From assembly GCA_963210315.1 (NCBI GenBank), contig OY723256.1, positions 434,001 to 498,000 on the forward strand: a stretch of DNA of 64,000 nt, in the 5' to 3' direction. The notes beneath the pieces were generated by a model. The model did not search any database and was not told the origin of the DNA. It worked only from the letters and a program-made list of their open reading frames with translations. The position numbers and the translations under genes were made by a program. The DNA is from Rhynchopus euleeides. Its lineage: Eukaryota > Euglenozoa > Diplonemea > Diplonemida > Diplonemidae. Positions 11,017 to 20,450 of this stretch are shown piece after piece. Position 1 is the first letter of the stretch; every line of letters begins with the position of its first letter.

Positions 11017-12018
11017 CAGACAGCTCTGTGACGGTGCGATGAGTGAGGGAATATATGCCGAAGGCAGGAATCACGCTTACATGCGGGAATGTGCAGGACG
11101 GGGCCCCTTCATCGGGAGTGGAGGGGGGAAAGAAAGACTGAAAAGGGGCGGGGGGAGGTGGGGATGATCCTGTAGGAGGTTGGTGGTAGGTAGTGGAGGC
11201 GGTGGTGCCGGATGCATTGTGCGATGTAGGAAGGAAATGTGGGGGTGGGGACGGGGTGGGTCGACCCGACGTGGACCGTCTCTGGATCATGTCCCCTGCC
11301 AACCCCTTTCCTTCAGCGCTGTACCCGGAAGGGCACAGACCACCCCCACAACAGTGTGGAGGGAGACGTGTGTTTTTTTCCCGATCTGAATCAGTGGTTG
11401 GTCTGAACCGTGTTTCTCGTTGCGGACCTTAGAGGCGGGGAGGATGTTGATTAAGGTGCCGAGGTGTATTTTCTTGTTTTGTTTCGCAAGCCCATCCACC
11501 ACACAAGCAAGCAACCAAACAAAATGTGATCTGCACACTAAACCCGCCCTTCATCACGCCCAAGGGTGTGTTCATCATTTCAGGGTTTGTGTGTTAGAAG
11601 CGCGCATCAAAAAAAACAGAAGCAAAAAATACAGGCTGAGGTTGCTACTGAAAAGTGTTGTGACGATTGGCCCGGTAGACCTTCCCCCCCCCCAAAAAAA
11701 AATGAAATTTGGGCCGTTGTTTGAGACAATTGAAAACCGGAGCCGTGTGGGTAGGATTACATGCAGTTTACGTGTGGTTTGTAAAGCTGGCAGTGTTGAG
11801 CCCGCGTAAAACGCAGGCGTGAAGATGGCACGACCTCCCTCTCCTAATCTGCGAGGGGGTGCCCCGTGTAGTTTCTGTGTAGTTTCCGTGTAGTTTAATT
11901 CCGTGGATGAAGCTCGGGTTTTCGACTACACCATTTTTGTATAAATGGTTTCATCAAGCACGTGCTCCAGTTGACTGCTTCCGCACGGCTTTGGAGCAAA
12001 ACCGGACAATGATATCGA

Positions 12019-12123
12019 CCAACCGAATCGTCCTCGTTCAGCTCCAGAAAGAAGTATTGTTTTTCGTTGAACTGCAGCCAAACATGCTCAACATGTTGTT
12101 TTGGCGCACGGAGTGTGGCTGAC
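12019..12123. repeat. Dispersed repeat copy (second copy at 39194-39285)
   Basis: The segment containing AAAGAAGT, TTTTTCGTTGAAC, GCAGCCAAA and TTTTGGCGCACGG recurs in the same order at 39194-39285, with small indels. The two copies are diverged. I could not find terminal repeats or a target duplication, so the element type is unknown. Confidence 0.55.
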
Positions 12124-12258
12124 AAAAAAAAGACTTGGAGTTGCGTTCTTTGCTTGTACGAACGGTGCCTGCTAGTGCATGTGTGCAGATACCGAACGCT
12201 GCCACGAGTCTTTTTAGGCGCAAAGCTAGCTGTTCTTCCAAAAAAAGAGGGGGGGGGA

Positions 12259-12416
12259 TCATGCCAGCACAAAACGCACTCCTCTCATTTCGCTTCAATG
12301 TCGACACCCTATCCAGCAACCGCGGACAGGGGCTTGTTGTTGACCGTATACTTGCTGCCTCAAGGCGCACACTTCCTGCCAACGCTGTGTTGAGACCCTG
12401 TGAAGCGGCATGAAGG
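12259..12416. repeat. Degenerate dispersed repeat with the motif CTGTGTTGAGGCCCCGTGAA
   Basis: A block with ATGCCAGCACAA near its start and a GTGTTGAGACCCTGTGAAGCGG-like core near its end is found again, partly or wholly, at 32987-33099, 34945-35043 and 30354-30411. The copies differ by many substitutions and indels. This looks like an old SINE- or MITE-sized family, but no ends were resolved. Confidence 0.45.
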
Positions 12417-12494
12417 TGATTATCCTAGAGATTCAGTCGTACGATTTCCTTTGTTAATTCGCGACGTCGCTATGCTTCGTACTCAAAACTCGTA

Positions 12495-12858
12495 CCTGGG
12501 ACCCCCCGTGTTTAAGTCCCCCCCCTGGAGGCGATTTTCGGCCGGGGGGGACTTAAACACGGGGGGGGCGGACCTAAACACAGGGGGGGCTTAAACACGG
12601 GGGTGGCACAGTGGAGACCAAGAAGACCTCTTCCTCTGCTGTCGTAGGGGGGTAATTCCGGTCCGGATGGACTTTTGGCACCCCACTTTTCGACTCAGAC
12701 AGCACCTGGAGGGCCTAGGGGCCACCTGATGACCCTCCAGACCAGCCCACCCCCGTGTTTAGGTCCCCCTGTGTTTAAGTCCCCCCCCTGCCAGACCCCC
12801 AGGGGGGGACTTAAACACGGGGGTAAGGGGGGGGGACTTATACACGGGGGGTCCCAGG
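12495..12858. mobile_element. TA-flanked inverted-repeat element, CCTGGGACCCC family (364 bp)
   Basis: The left end is CCTGGGACCCCCCGTG and the right end is its reverse complement, CACGGGGGGTCCCAGG. Both are flanked by TA (12493-12494 and 12859-12860). Inside, the unit GTGTTTAAGTCCCCCC recurs in both orientations near each end, giving long subterminal inverted repeats. There is no coding capacity. The TA duplication points to a Tc1/mariner-type transposase acting in trans, so this is a MITE-like element. Confidence 0.8.
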
Positions 12859-12860
12859 TA

Positions 12861-13670
12861 ACTAGAAAACAACTACCTGTGCTCGCTAGACTAGTCACTA
12901 CGCAAACAGTGCCAAGCCAAAGAGGGTTTCCTGTTGAGGGAATGTTTTCAGCCTCGTGGAATCGATCTGACGTTCCTCGCCCATTGGCAACATTCGAACT
13001 CTGTGTGCGGTTCGCAGGCGGGGGGGTGGGTGGGTGGATGGGTGGATGCACATGGGTGGGCCATTTTTCATTTCTTTTCTTCCGTTGTGCAGGTGGCAAG
13101 CATCCCGCCCCACAGAAAGGTCCACGCAGGGGGGGGATGTTGAGAGTGAAGGAAAGACACCGAGAAGGGAGGGGCACCCGAGAAAACGATATCGGGCAGG
13201 CCCCAAAATGATTCTCAAAAAGGGGGGGATTTTGCGAGAATGGCAGGTTTTCGGCAAAGTTCGGGCCTTTTCTCCGAAAAGATGAGGAAAATGCACCCAA
13301 AGCGAAGACCCCAGTTGGAGGCACCGGAGAGCCCCGTAGGATCGGAAAAAAATTGATAGGTTTCCAGTGTTTGGGCTACGACGAACGGTCACTGCAGTAG
13401 ATTTCATTCAGCCGTAACAGCAGGGTACTCTCTGTGGATGGGCATGAAGACGGAAACACCATTTGTTTGTGCGCCAAACCCGGGTGAACAAACCTCACGT
13501 GTTTTGCCTGATGAAGGTTGGTGTGAATGTGCGCACAGTCATAGAAAAAAGACAAGGTAGATTGTGTTTGTCACCCAAAGCGCTGCCAACTATCTTTTTC
13601 ACTGTGACAAGCTTTCTTCTTGTTGTGTGTGAAAAAGTAGTACACGAGTGAGCTAACACTACGCGGAAGT
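12861..13670. other. Intergenic spacer between two transposable elements
   Basis: No gene is supported. The stretch contains a short G-rich tract with GGGTGGAT repeats near 13020-13050 and otherwise appears unique. Confidence 0.5.
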
Positions 13671-13672
13671 AC

Positions 13673-13852
13673 ACGGTGGACTCCAGCGGGGGTAGGGTAA
13701 CCCTTTTCGGGAGTCTCAACTAGGGGGAGTCCAACTCCCGCTAGCGGGAGTATAGACTCCCGCTAGCGGGAGTCTATACTCCCGCTAGCGGGAGTCTGAC
13801 TCCCCCTAGCGGGAGTCTTTTCACCTATTTTCACTCATTTTTCCCATGATAC
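13673..13852. repeat. Left terminal inverted repeat of the 2.67-kb element
   Basis: About 180 bp containing four or more copies of CTCCCGCTAGCGGGAG or its CCCCCTAG variant. It is paired with 16181-16338. Each palindrome could form its own small cruciform. Confidence 0.85.
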
Positions 13853-13944
13853 CTATGCAATGTGGCACTCGTCACTGAAGTACAGCCACACCAAACGAAA
13901 CGGACGTTTCCACCCATCCCAGCTCGCAGACCTGATTCACAAAA

Positions 13945-14682
13945 ATGGGGAAGACGACAACGAAGCCGGCAGCGAAGCCGGCGGCAAAGTCGATTAAGAA
14001 GAAGAAGAGCGCAGAGAGTCCCGAGGCTGCGGAGGCGACGAACATTGTGCATGATTTTTGCACGGCCTTCCCTGTTAAAAAAGGGGGCAGTGTGCTGACA
14101 CTGGGATCCATTAGAAGGCTCCTAGCAACGGTGTTGAGCAAGGAGCTCCACAAGCACAGCACCCAGGTGGCCAACGCAATCATCGCCATGTCTTCCCTGA
14201 CATGGATAAGTTCGCTGTCAGGGAAGTCGCAACGATGCGGAAGGAGGGCGCTCTCCGTCATATTAGAGGAGGGACCCTTAGCACGGGCTGCTGAAACAAA
14301 AATTCTGCGAATTTCGTATTGTGTTATTTTGACCCCCCAACCCCAAAAGTGGTCCCAAAATGACGATCTGCAACTGGCAGCGACTGTAACACCCCTAGTA
14401 CATGCCATTTTTTTCACTGCGAACAGTTTTTTGTCATTTTGGGGTCTGTTCCTCCAGGAAATAGTCGAAAGAAGGCCGAAAAAGCACAAAAAACTGTTCG
14501 CACCACCCCACAGACTGTTTGCAGGCCAGTTGGACCCCCAAAACATGTTTTTTTGGGCTCTGGGGCCTGTAACAAACTGTTCGCACCCAAAAAAAACGTC
14601 GCCCAGAGGGTGTTTCTGGCCATTCTTCGGGTGCGAACAGTTTGTTACGCGGTTCTGTGACTGTTCTGGGCCATGTTCATGA
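13945..14682 (+). CDS. Hypothetical Lys/Ala-rich ORF inside the 2.67-kb element
   Basis: The frame opens at an ATG shortly inside the left TIR. It begins with a basic tail (MGKTTTKPAAKPAAKS followed by a Lys run) and then an amphipathic region up to about residue 95. In composition this resembles a histone or chromatin-protein tail plus a helical domain, but I cannot assign a fold. Downstream of about residue 95 the frame runs into the hairpin repeats, so that part is probably not translated. A second frame from about 14206 to the TGA near 14292 (ending RHIRGGTLSTGC) looks equally protein-like, which suggests either a frameshift or a splice. It may be one exon of a gene whose other exon is the acidic frame at 15.7-16.0 kb. 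Confidence 0.3.
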   Translation: MGKTTTKPAAKPAAKSIKKKKSAESPEAAEATNIVHDFCTAFPVKKGGSVLTLGSIRRLLATVLSKELHKHSTQVANAIIAMSSLTWISSLSGKSQRCGRRALSVILEEGPLARAAETKILRISYCVILTPQPQKWSQNDDLQLAATVTPLVHAIFFTANSFLSFWGLFLQEIVERRPKKHKKLFAPPHRLFAGQLDPQNMFFWALGPVTNCSHPKKTSPRGCFWPFFGCEQFVTRFCDCSGPCS

Positions 14683-15033
14683 CCACCCCCGGCTGGGTGC
14701 TGTGACTGTTGCTCAAGAACCAGTTATCCGAGCAAAACTGTGACCAACATTTTCCATACCACGTAACAAACTGTTCGCACCCAAGAAAGTGTCTCCCGGA
14801 GGGTATTTCTCACCTCTCTTCGGGTGCGAACAGTTTGTTATGCGGTTCCGTGATTGTTTGGAGATATTTTCATGACCACCCCCTGGCTGGGCGCTGTGAC
14901 GTTGCACGAGAACTGATTATTCGAGCAAAAGCACGCCCAACATTTTCCATACCATGTTTCAAACTGTTCGCACCCAACAAAGTGTCTCCCGGAGAGTGTT
15001 TCTGGCCATTCTCCGGGTGCGAACAGTTTGTTA
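14571..15033. repeat. Three tandem hairpin units inside the 2.67-kb element
   Basis: Three units at 14571-14646, 14765-14840 and 14961-15033, spaced about 192 bp apart, each carry AACAAACTGTTCGCACCC on the left and its complement GGGTGCGAACAGTTTGTT on the right. The spacers between them share CATGACCACCCC and GCTGGG..GCTGTGAC blocks. Diverged single arms also occur upstream (14475-14530). These could be transposase-binding subterminal repeats or simply expansions. Confidence 0.8.
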
Positions 15034-15087
15034 CACGGTTCCGTGACTGTCCGGATCATCCCCGGTTGGCTTGATCCAGGACGAAGG

Positions 15088-15560
15088 CTAGTACATGCCC
15101 GTTTGCACCCTAGATGCCGTCCGTTTGTCGCAGAATGAACTCGGGATGCTGCCCGTTTGCTGCCGCAGTTCTGATGCAGGATGAAGTCTGGTACATGCCG
15201 GTTTGAAGCCCAGATGATGCCGGTTTGTTACTGTTGTGATGCAGAATGAGGTCTAGTACATGCCCGTTTGAACTCTGAATGCTGTCCGTTTGCGGCAGAA
15301 TGAAGTCGAGTACATGCCCGTTTGCTGAAGGCACGGAGTTAGTACATGCCCGTTTCGACTCTACGTCGTGCCGGATGAAGATAGTACACGCCCGTTTGTA
15401 CTCTGAATGCTGCCCGTTTGCTCGAGGCGAAGGGCGAGGACATGCAGGTTTGGGATTGGAATTGTGAAGTTGTGGAGCAGAATGAAGGCTAGTACATGCC
15501 CGTTTGAACTCGAAATGCTGCCCGTTTGGTTCAGAATGAAGTCTAGCACATGCGCGATTG
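15088..15560. repeat. Array of short interspersed repeats (GTACATGCCCGTTTG)
   Basis: The motif GTACATGCCCGTTTG or a close variant occurs about eight times, alternating with ATGCTGCCCGTTTG and GCAGAATGAAGTC blocks at irregular spacing. This is a diverged compound array and not a regular CRISPR-like one. It lies wholly inside the 2.67-kb element. Confidence 0.75.
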
Positions 15561-15687
15561 GAGGTTCGACGTGGGCTGGGCTGGGTGTGGGTCGGCACCT
15601 CGTTTTCTGACAAGGCCACACAGGGGAATTAAAGCTTCATTTTTTTTCTGCTGAAAATGGCTGAAGTGTCCCTCTGCTACTCATAGA

Positions 15688-16023
15688 TTGGCTGTGTATG
15701 TTCTTTGCACACAGTTGACACAGCTGCAGAAGAGGTTTGTGCACTGCAACACACAGGACTTCGTTGAACCCATCAGCGCGCCCTACTTCCTGTCCCGGTT
15801 CCCCGAAGGACACCGCAAATTATCGCTCTGCTTGTGCAAAATGCCAATCCCGCTGGGGGCGACTTTCACACCATTCGTGTCATCCGAGGCGACTTTGAGC
15901 ACGCTTGACCAACGCGCACAGCAGGAGGGGGATGACAGTTCTGACGAAGAAGATGAGGCCTGCAGGATGGCTTGTCTTGCCCAAGGTGTAACACAACTAC
16001 GACAGGCGATGGCCGCACTTTGA
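15688..16023 (+). CDS. Hypothetical acidic open frame, possibly a 3' exon
   Basis: The frame has no ATG at its start; it opens with TTG. It is preceded by a good splice-acceptor look-alike (TTCTTTGCACACAG ending at 15714). It encodes about 110 residues with an acidic stretch (GDDSSDEEDEA) and ends at TGA just inside the right TIR. I do not recognise it. It would make sense as the last exon of a gene starting at 13945, with the repeats in the intron, but no donor site is clear. Confidence 0.25.
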   Translation: MAVYVLCTQLTQLQKRFVHCNTQDFVEPISAPYFLSRFPEGHRKLSLCLCKMPIPLGATFTPFVSSEATLSTLDQRAQQEGDDSSDEEDEACRMACLAQGVTQLRQAMAAL

Positions 16024-16180
16024 CACCTCAAATTCTAACCGCTCACCTCCGCAGGTGCAGCCGCTACCAGGAGGATAGGTAGGTAGTCCAGAGTCCGGGG
16101 AAACTGACAGAAGCAAAACAAGCCCCTCCCCATCCCTCTTCCACCATGATTTTACCCCCCACGCCAGTAGACTGTAACTA

Positions 16181-16338
16181 TATCATGGGAAAAATGGATG
16201 AAAATAGGTGAAAAGACTCCCGCTAGGGGGAGTCAGACTCCCCCTAGCGGGAGTATAGACTCCCGCTAGCGGGAGTCTTTGACACCCGCTCAGACTCCCG
16301 CTCCCAGACTCCCGCTAGGGCCGCTGGAGTCCACCGTG
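16181..16338. repeat. Right terminal inverted repeat of the 2.67-kb element
   Basis: This is the inverted counterpart of 13673-13852 and ends ...GGAGTCCACCGTG before TA. It is about 20 bp shorter than the left copy because one palindrome unit differs. Confidence 0.85.
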
Positions 16339-16610
16339 TAGGGCACAAACGGGGGTATGAAGCGCGGACGGGGAGTTCAGGGCGTTCGCTCGGGGAGAAA
16401 TAGGGGGTATGGAAATTTAGTCATTCTTAGTCACTTTTAGGCGATTTACGCGCGGTTTTTCGGCTGGGGAAAAGAGAGTAAGATTTTCGAAAAAAATCGA
16501 TTTTTTCGCAAAAAATCGCATTGTGTCGTAGTCGCGCGTAGTCACCCGTAGTCGCCAGGTCGAGGTTACCAGATTCCATACCCCCCCGGGGTACTGAATT
16601 ACCGATTTTT

Positions 16611-17239
16611 CGACATGTCGAAAAAAAAAATTTTGGCCGAAAAAAAATTTTTTTTTTCGGCCGACTAAACCGAAAATCGGGCCCTCTGGGGTGCCACACC
16701 GATATTTTTCGGATTTTTTTCGGATTTTTTTTCGATTTTTTTTGGTTGGGGTGGCCACCAGTCCAGGCTGCTGCCCCAGGGTGGCCGGATTTTCGACATG
16801 TCGAAAAAAAAAATTTTTTGGCCGAAAAAAAATTTTTTTTTTTCGGCCGACTAAACCGAAAATCGGGCCCTCTGGGGTGCCACACCGATATTTTTCGGAT
16901 TTTTTTCGGATTTTTTTCGGATTTTTTTTCGATTTTTTTTGGTTGGGGTGGCCACCAGTCCAGGCTGCTGCCCCAGGGTGGCCGGATTTTCGACATGTCG
17001 AAAAAAAAATTTTTTTGGCCGAAAAAAAAATTTTTTTTTCGGCCGACTAAACCGAAAATCGGGCCCTCTGGGGTGCCACACCGATATTTTTCGGATTTTT
17101 TTCGGATTTTTTTCGGATTTTTTTTCGATTTTTTTTGGTTGGGGTGGCCACCAGTCCAGGCTGCTGCCCCAGGGTGGCCGGATTTTCGACATGTCGAAAA
17201 AAAAAATTTTTGGCCGAAAAAAAAATTTTCTTGAGCACT
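16611..17239. repeat. Tandem array of ~183-198-bp units
   Basis: The palindrome CGACATGTCG starts at 16611, 16794, 16990 and 17188, defining three full units and a truncated fourth. Each unit then carries an A-run and T-run with GGCCGAAAA, the block CGACTAAACCGAAAATCGGG, a T-rich part with repeated TTTTTTCGGA, and a GC-rich block ending CTGCTGCCCCAGGGTGGCCG. Units differ mainly in homopolymer length and in the number of TTTTTTCGGA repeats. Apparent Lys/Phe-rich ORFs across it are artefacts of this composition. Confidence 0.9.
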
Positions 17240-17365
17240 TCGGCAATGTGCGAGGAAAAGTGCCGGTCATCATGAATGTACCATAGTTGACTCTTGCCAG
17301 CGACAGTCGGGCCAGGCCAGATCGCTTTTTTGAGGCTTCCCAACGATATGGCCTTAATCATCGGA

Positions 17366-19000
17366 TCAGATGCAGTCTTTCAACAAGGGCGCCGCCGACA
17401 CGAGCTTCGCAAGGTCGGTGTCCCCTCTCACCGCGTCGCAGATTGCCTCCACGTCACCACTGGTGAAGGCATCCCAGTATTCCTGGGACCACCCCCATCT
17501 GGAGGCGGGCGTGTTGTCGTTATCACACATGTCCCATTCCATTAGCGACGAGTCTGTGTTCAGTTCGTACACAGTGATTTTGGTGGCATCGGTGCGCCGG
17601 CGCAGCACCCAGCGTGCGATGGGGCGCATTAGCGACACGGAGCCCTTCTGCGGCACCTCTTCGCTCAGGACTGTGGAGTATGTGCCGAACAGGCCTGCAC
17701 CCATCGCAAACTGGCTGAGGTGTTGTGCACACATGACACTCATCCCGATGCTGGTGATAAAGCGCTGGCCGTGTGCACCCAGCGTGCCGGTGTGCATCAT
17801 CCCGGTGCAGACCCCGATGCTGACGGGGTGCTCGTGGCCTTCCCACGCCACATTGCGGTGCAGCAGCGTGACGAAGTTCAACGCGTTGGACACGTGGCTC
17901 ACGTTGGGCCGTGCGGTGTTCCACCCGGCCACAATAGACGATCCTATGACTGCTAGGATGCTGCCCTCCGACCGCTCCGTGGAGTTTACGATCTTCACCA
18001 CCTTCTCATTCACAGACCCGACAGGGTTCGCTGCAACACACTGCACGTCGATGTGGGCCACAGTCCCGACCTTGCTGTCAACGTCTTTCGGCACATTGTA
18101 CATGGCTTCAAGAGTAGAACTTGATGACACCGTTGCCACACTAGATACACGTGACCTGCCGGAGTGGGTGGCAAGCCGGGTCGCGTCATGGGCAAGAGCA
18201 TATTGCAGCCACTTGTCCGACAGTCCTGGGGCAAGCAAGGCCACGAGGGCCAAAGGCTCGGCTACACCCTTCAGCGACACGGCGCCCATCTGGAGGCTGG
18301 TGACGTTGACAGCGCCCTCCTCCTGCAGCTGCTCGTACAGACGCATCGTGGTGCACACAGCGGCAGGGGGTGCAGCGGCCTCGAGGCGTGCAGCCACGTT
18401 GACCGTGGTGCCGAAGTAGTCCGACCGCCCTGTGATGACGTTCTGCTCCACCTCGATCGGGCCCGCGTTCACACCGATGCGGATCTTCAGCCCCAACTTC
18501 TCCTGCCCCAGCATCACCTCCATCAGGTCTGCAGGCCACGCCGCAGCACACAGCGCCTCCTGCACCTTGAGCCCGAACCGGATGCCCTGCGCAGCTGTGT
18601 CGAAGGCCACCATGAAGGCGTCACCCACAGTCTTTACCTCGTACCCGTCGTGCTCCGCAATGAGGGCACGAATGATGCTGTTGTGCAGACGCAGTCCTTT
18701 CGACATCCCTTCGGGGCACGCCTCCCACAGTATCGTCGACTTCACAATGTCGCTGAACACGATGGCTGCGCTGTTAGTGACCGTGCCTGGCGCGGTCATG
18801 CGGATGACCGGCACCATGTGCATGCCAGTGATCTCCTCGCCGTTGTCTGTCTGCAGCGACGCCAGGTAGCTGTCAGGGATGAACTGCCTCACATTGCGCA
18901 GCAGGGACACCATCCGCCCCAACGACCGCTGTATGCTTGTGCGCGGGAGCTTCTCGAGATACTCCACCCTTTCCAGGTCCATCACGGCGAAGGCATGCAG
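17366..19000 (-). CDS. Class III adenylate/guanylate cyclase, partial (N-terminus lost in gap)
   Basis: The product makes cAMP or cGMP from the nucleoside triphosphate. A complete catalytic domain is visible: IVFSDIVKSTILWEA with the first metal-binding Asp, HDGYEVKTVGDAFMVAF with the second, then IRIGVNAGP and DYFGTTVNVAARLEAA with the transition-state Asn and Arg positions. It is preceded by LRNVRQFIPDSYL, the short helix common just before such domains. About 150 residues further on a second, degenerate cyclase-like domain follows (VSIGVCTGMMHTGTLGA, ITSIGMSVMCAQHLSQ), lacking clear metal-binding Asps. That gives a tandem C1-C2 arrangement in which only C1 looks catalytic. The reading frame runs into a 200-N gap, so membrane segments or sensor domains cannot be seen. 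The open frame beyond the gap (19201-19318) may or may not belong to it. Confidence 0.88.
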   Translation of the reverse strand: MHAFAVMDLERVEYLEKLPRTSIQRSLGRMVSLLRNVRQFIPDSYLASLQTDNGEEITGMHMVPVIRMTAPGTVTNSAAIVFSDIVKSTILWEACPEGMSKGLRLHNSIIRALIAEHDGYEVKTVGDAFMVAFDTAAQGIRFGLKVQEALCAAAWPADLMEVMLGQEKLGLKIRIGVNAGPIEVEQNVITGRSDYFGTTVNVAARLEAAAPPAAVCTTMRLYEQLQEEGAVNVTSLQMGAVSLKGVAEPLALVALLAPGLSDKWLQYALAHDATRLATHSGRSRVSSVATVSSSSTLEAMYNVPKDVDSKVGTVAHIDVQCVAANPVGSVNEKVVKIVNSTERSEGSILAVIGSSIVAGWNTARPNVSHVSNALNFVTLLHRNVAWEGHEHPVSIGVCTGMMHTGTLGAHGQRFITSIGMSVMCAQHLSQFAMGAGLFGTYSTVLSEEVPQKGSVSLMRPIARWVLRRRTDATKITVYELNTDSSLMEWDMCDNDNTPASRWGWSQEYWDAFTSGDVEAICDAVRGDTDLAKLVSAAPLLKDCI

Positions 19001-19200
19001 NNNNNNNNNNNNNNNNNNNNNNNNNNNNNNNNNNNNNNNNNNNNNNNNNNNNNNNNNNNNNNNNNNNNNNNNNNNNNNNNNNNNNNNNNNNNNNNNNNNN
19101 NNNNNNNNNNNNNNNNNNNNNNNNNNNNNNNNNNNNNNNNNNNNNNNNNNNNNNNNNNNNNNNNNNNNNNNNNNNNNNNNNNNNNNNNNNNNNNNNNNNN
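19001..19200. other. Assembly gap of 200 N
   Basis: Exactly 200 undetermined bases, probably a placeholder of arbitrary size. It removes the 5' part of the cyclase gene, so any reading frame drawn through it is meaningless. Confidence 0.99.
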
Positions 19201-19406
19201 AAGTGGAAAGCTCTTCACCCACTCTCGATAGCCCCCACAGGCTACCGCGTTGGGAACGAGAGTGAAGCCTCACCACACACTGCACCCCCCTGCCTTCCCC
19301 GATGTTCATATTTGTCATCTTTTTTGAGGCATTGAGGGTTCAAAAATAAGTGCCCAAAACCAAAGGAGCCCACCCCACCCCACCCCTTTTTGCGCGCGTC
19401 CTGTCG

Positions 19407-19461
19407 TACTGAGGCTGCATGGTGGGGCGCTCTTTAGTAGCCCCACCATGCAGCCTCAGTA
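19407..19461. repeat. Perfect 21-bp inverted repeat (hairpin, 13-nt loop)
   Basis: Arms 19407-19427 and 19441-19461 (TACTGAGGCTGCATGGTGGG and complement) are perfectly complementary. The outer bases are TA on both sides, so it could be the remnant of a tiny TA-targeting element, or a structured element upstream of the minus-strand cyclase. Confidence 0.8.
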
Positions 19462-20450
19462 CTCCCCACCGCACCCCACCCCGAAAACAAAAAAATCAAT
19501 GCACGCACGATTATGCATCTCTGCCCCTATGCCTCCGTCGGTTAAACCCATTAGGCAAAGAGCAGCGAAGCTGGGGCTACTTGCCACCACCACCACCCCC
19601 TCCAGCAAAGACGTGGCGTATGCACCGCCAGCAAGCAAAATACCAGAGGGGGGGCGGGGCGGGGCGGGGGGGGAAGGCAAAAAAAAAAGGCAATTTCCCC
19701 CAACACACACCCCTCCCGCAATGGTGGGTCATTTATTGCAGTCACTGCACCGAATGTGTTGCACAGCAAGGCGGGGTGGTATGCACGACGGGTGTGTGGT
19801 TTGCGGGTGTGTGTAGCAGCAGCCTTTTCTCTTGAAAGATTTAAACAATACACCACGCCGTGCGATTCGAAGCCGTCGCAGCACTCCCGGAGAGGGGGTC
19901 GCTGTTCTCGGGTTCTTCCCGCCGCACAGTGGTACTGCTGGTGTGAGGTGTGAGATGTGAGGCTTTGTGTTTGAAAGTTGTGCACGTGTGCTCATCATGA
20001 CCAGGAGGGGTGGAGGGGAGGGGAAGGTCGTCCTGGTCAGTGACTGTTGCTTCAATACACTGCGCGTGCCGCACGCTCCCACCAACTTTTTTTTTGCCGA
20101 AGCAACCACGCAGGGAGATCCGGTTAAAACAGGTGGCGCGCGGAAGAAGAAAGGCAGCAACGGTGATGGAATGAGATGATCATACATTGGAGCGTCTCCC
20201 CGGTGTCCCCGGGTACAACGCCCGACGTAAGGAATTTTCACTTTTGGGGGAGGACAATAAGGCACGGTTCATGCGCCAACAGCAAAAACACACGGAGATT
20301 TGATTCTCATTCGATCGGGCCAGCGGGGGGGGGGGGGGTGCGTGACTGTTTTTGCGCTCTGGAGTGATTGGGATCGTTCGGCGCAGTTTGAGGGGTGAAA
20401 GCTGCTCAAAACTGCTAAAATCACTCAAATCGAGCACACACACACACACA

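Larger units (their letters stand above)
11017..12492. other. Intergenic with degenerate dispersed repeats
   Basis: No coding region is convincing. The part from 12019 onward holds diverged copies of two repeats that recur at 33, 35 and 39 kb. A pair of GTGTAGTTT direct repeats lies near 11869-11897. Confidence 0.5.
13673..16338. mobile_element. 2.67-kb TA-flanked element with 160-180-bp TIRs and cargo ORFs (CACGGTGG family)
   Basis: The element begins CACGGTGGACTCCAGCGG and ends with the reverse complement, each end abutting TA (13671-13672, 16339-16340). The TIRs (13673-13852 and 16181-16338) contain repeated 18-bp palindromes of the form ACTCCCGCTAGCGGGAGT and share an inner boundary reading TTTTCACCTATTTTCA...CCCATGATA. 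The interior holds a Lys-rich open frame near the left end, three hairpin-bearing tandem units, an array of short GTACATGCCCGTTTG repeats and an acidic open frame near the right end. No DDE transposase is recognised. The first eight bases of the ends match those of the AT-rich palindromes at 56.5-58.5 kb, so the same transposase may mobilise both. Confidence 0.85.

Noticed and set aside
13730..13820. CRISPR-like appearance of repeated CTCCCGCTAGCGGGAG
   Set aside because: The units are palindromes inside terminal inverted repeats, have almost no spacers and recur inverted at 16.2-16.3 kb.
16427..17286. Lys/Phe-rich open frames on both strands
   Set aside because: They arise from the ~190-bp tandem array with its A and T tracts and repeat with its period.
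19201..19318. Continuous cyclase frame through the N gap
   Set aside because: The gap length is a placeholder, so the frame relation across it carries no information.
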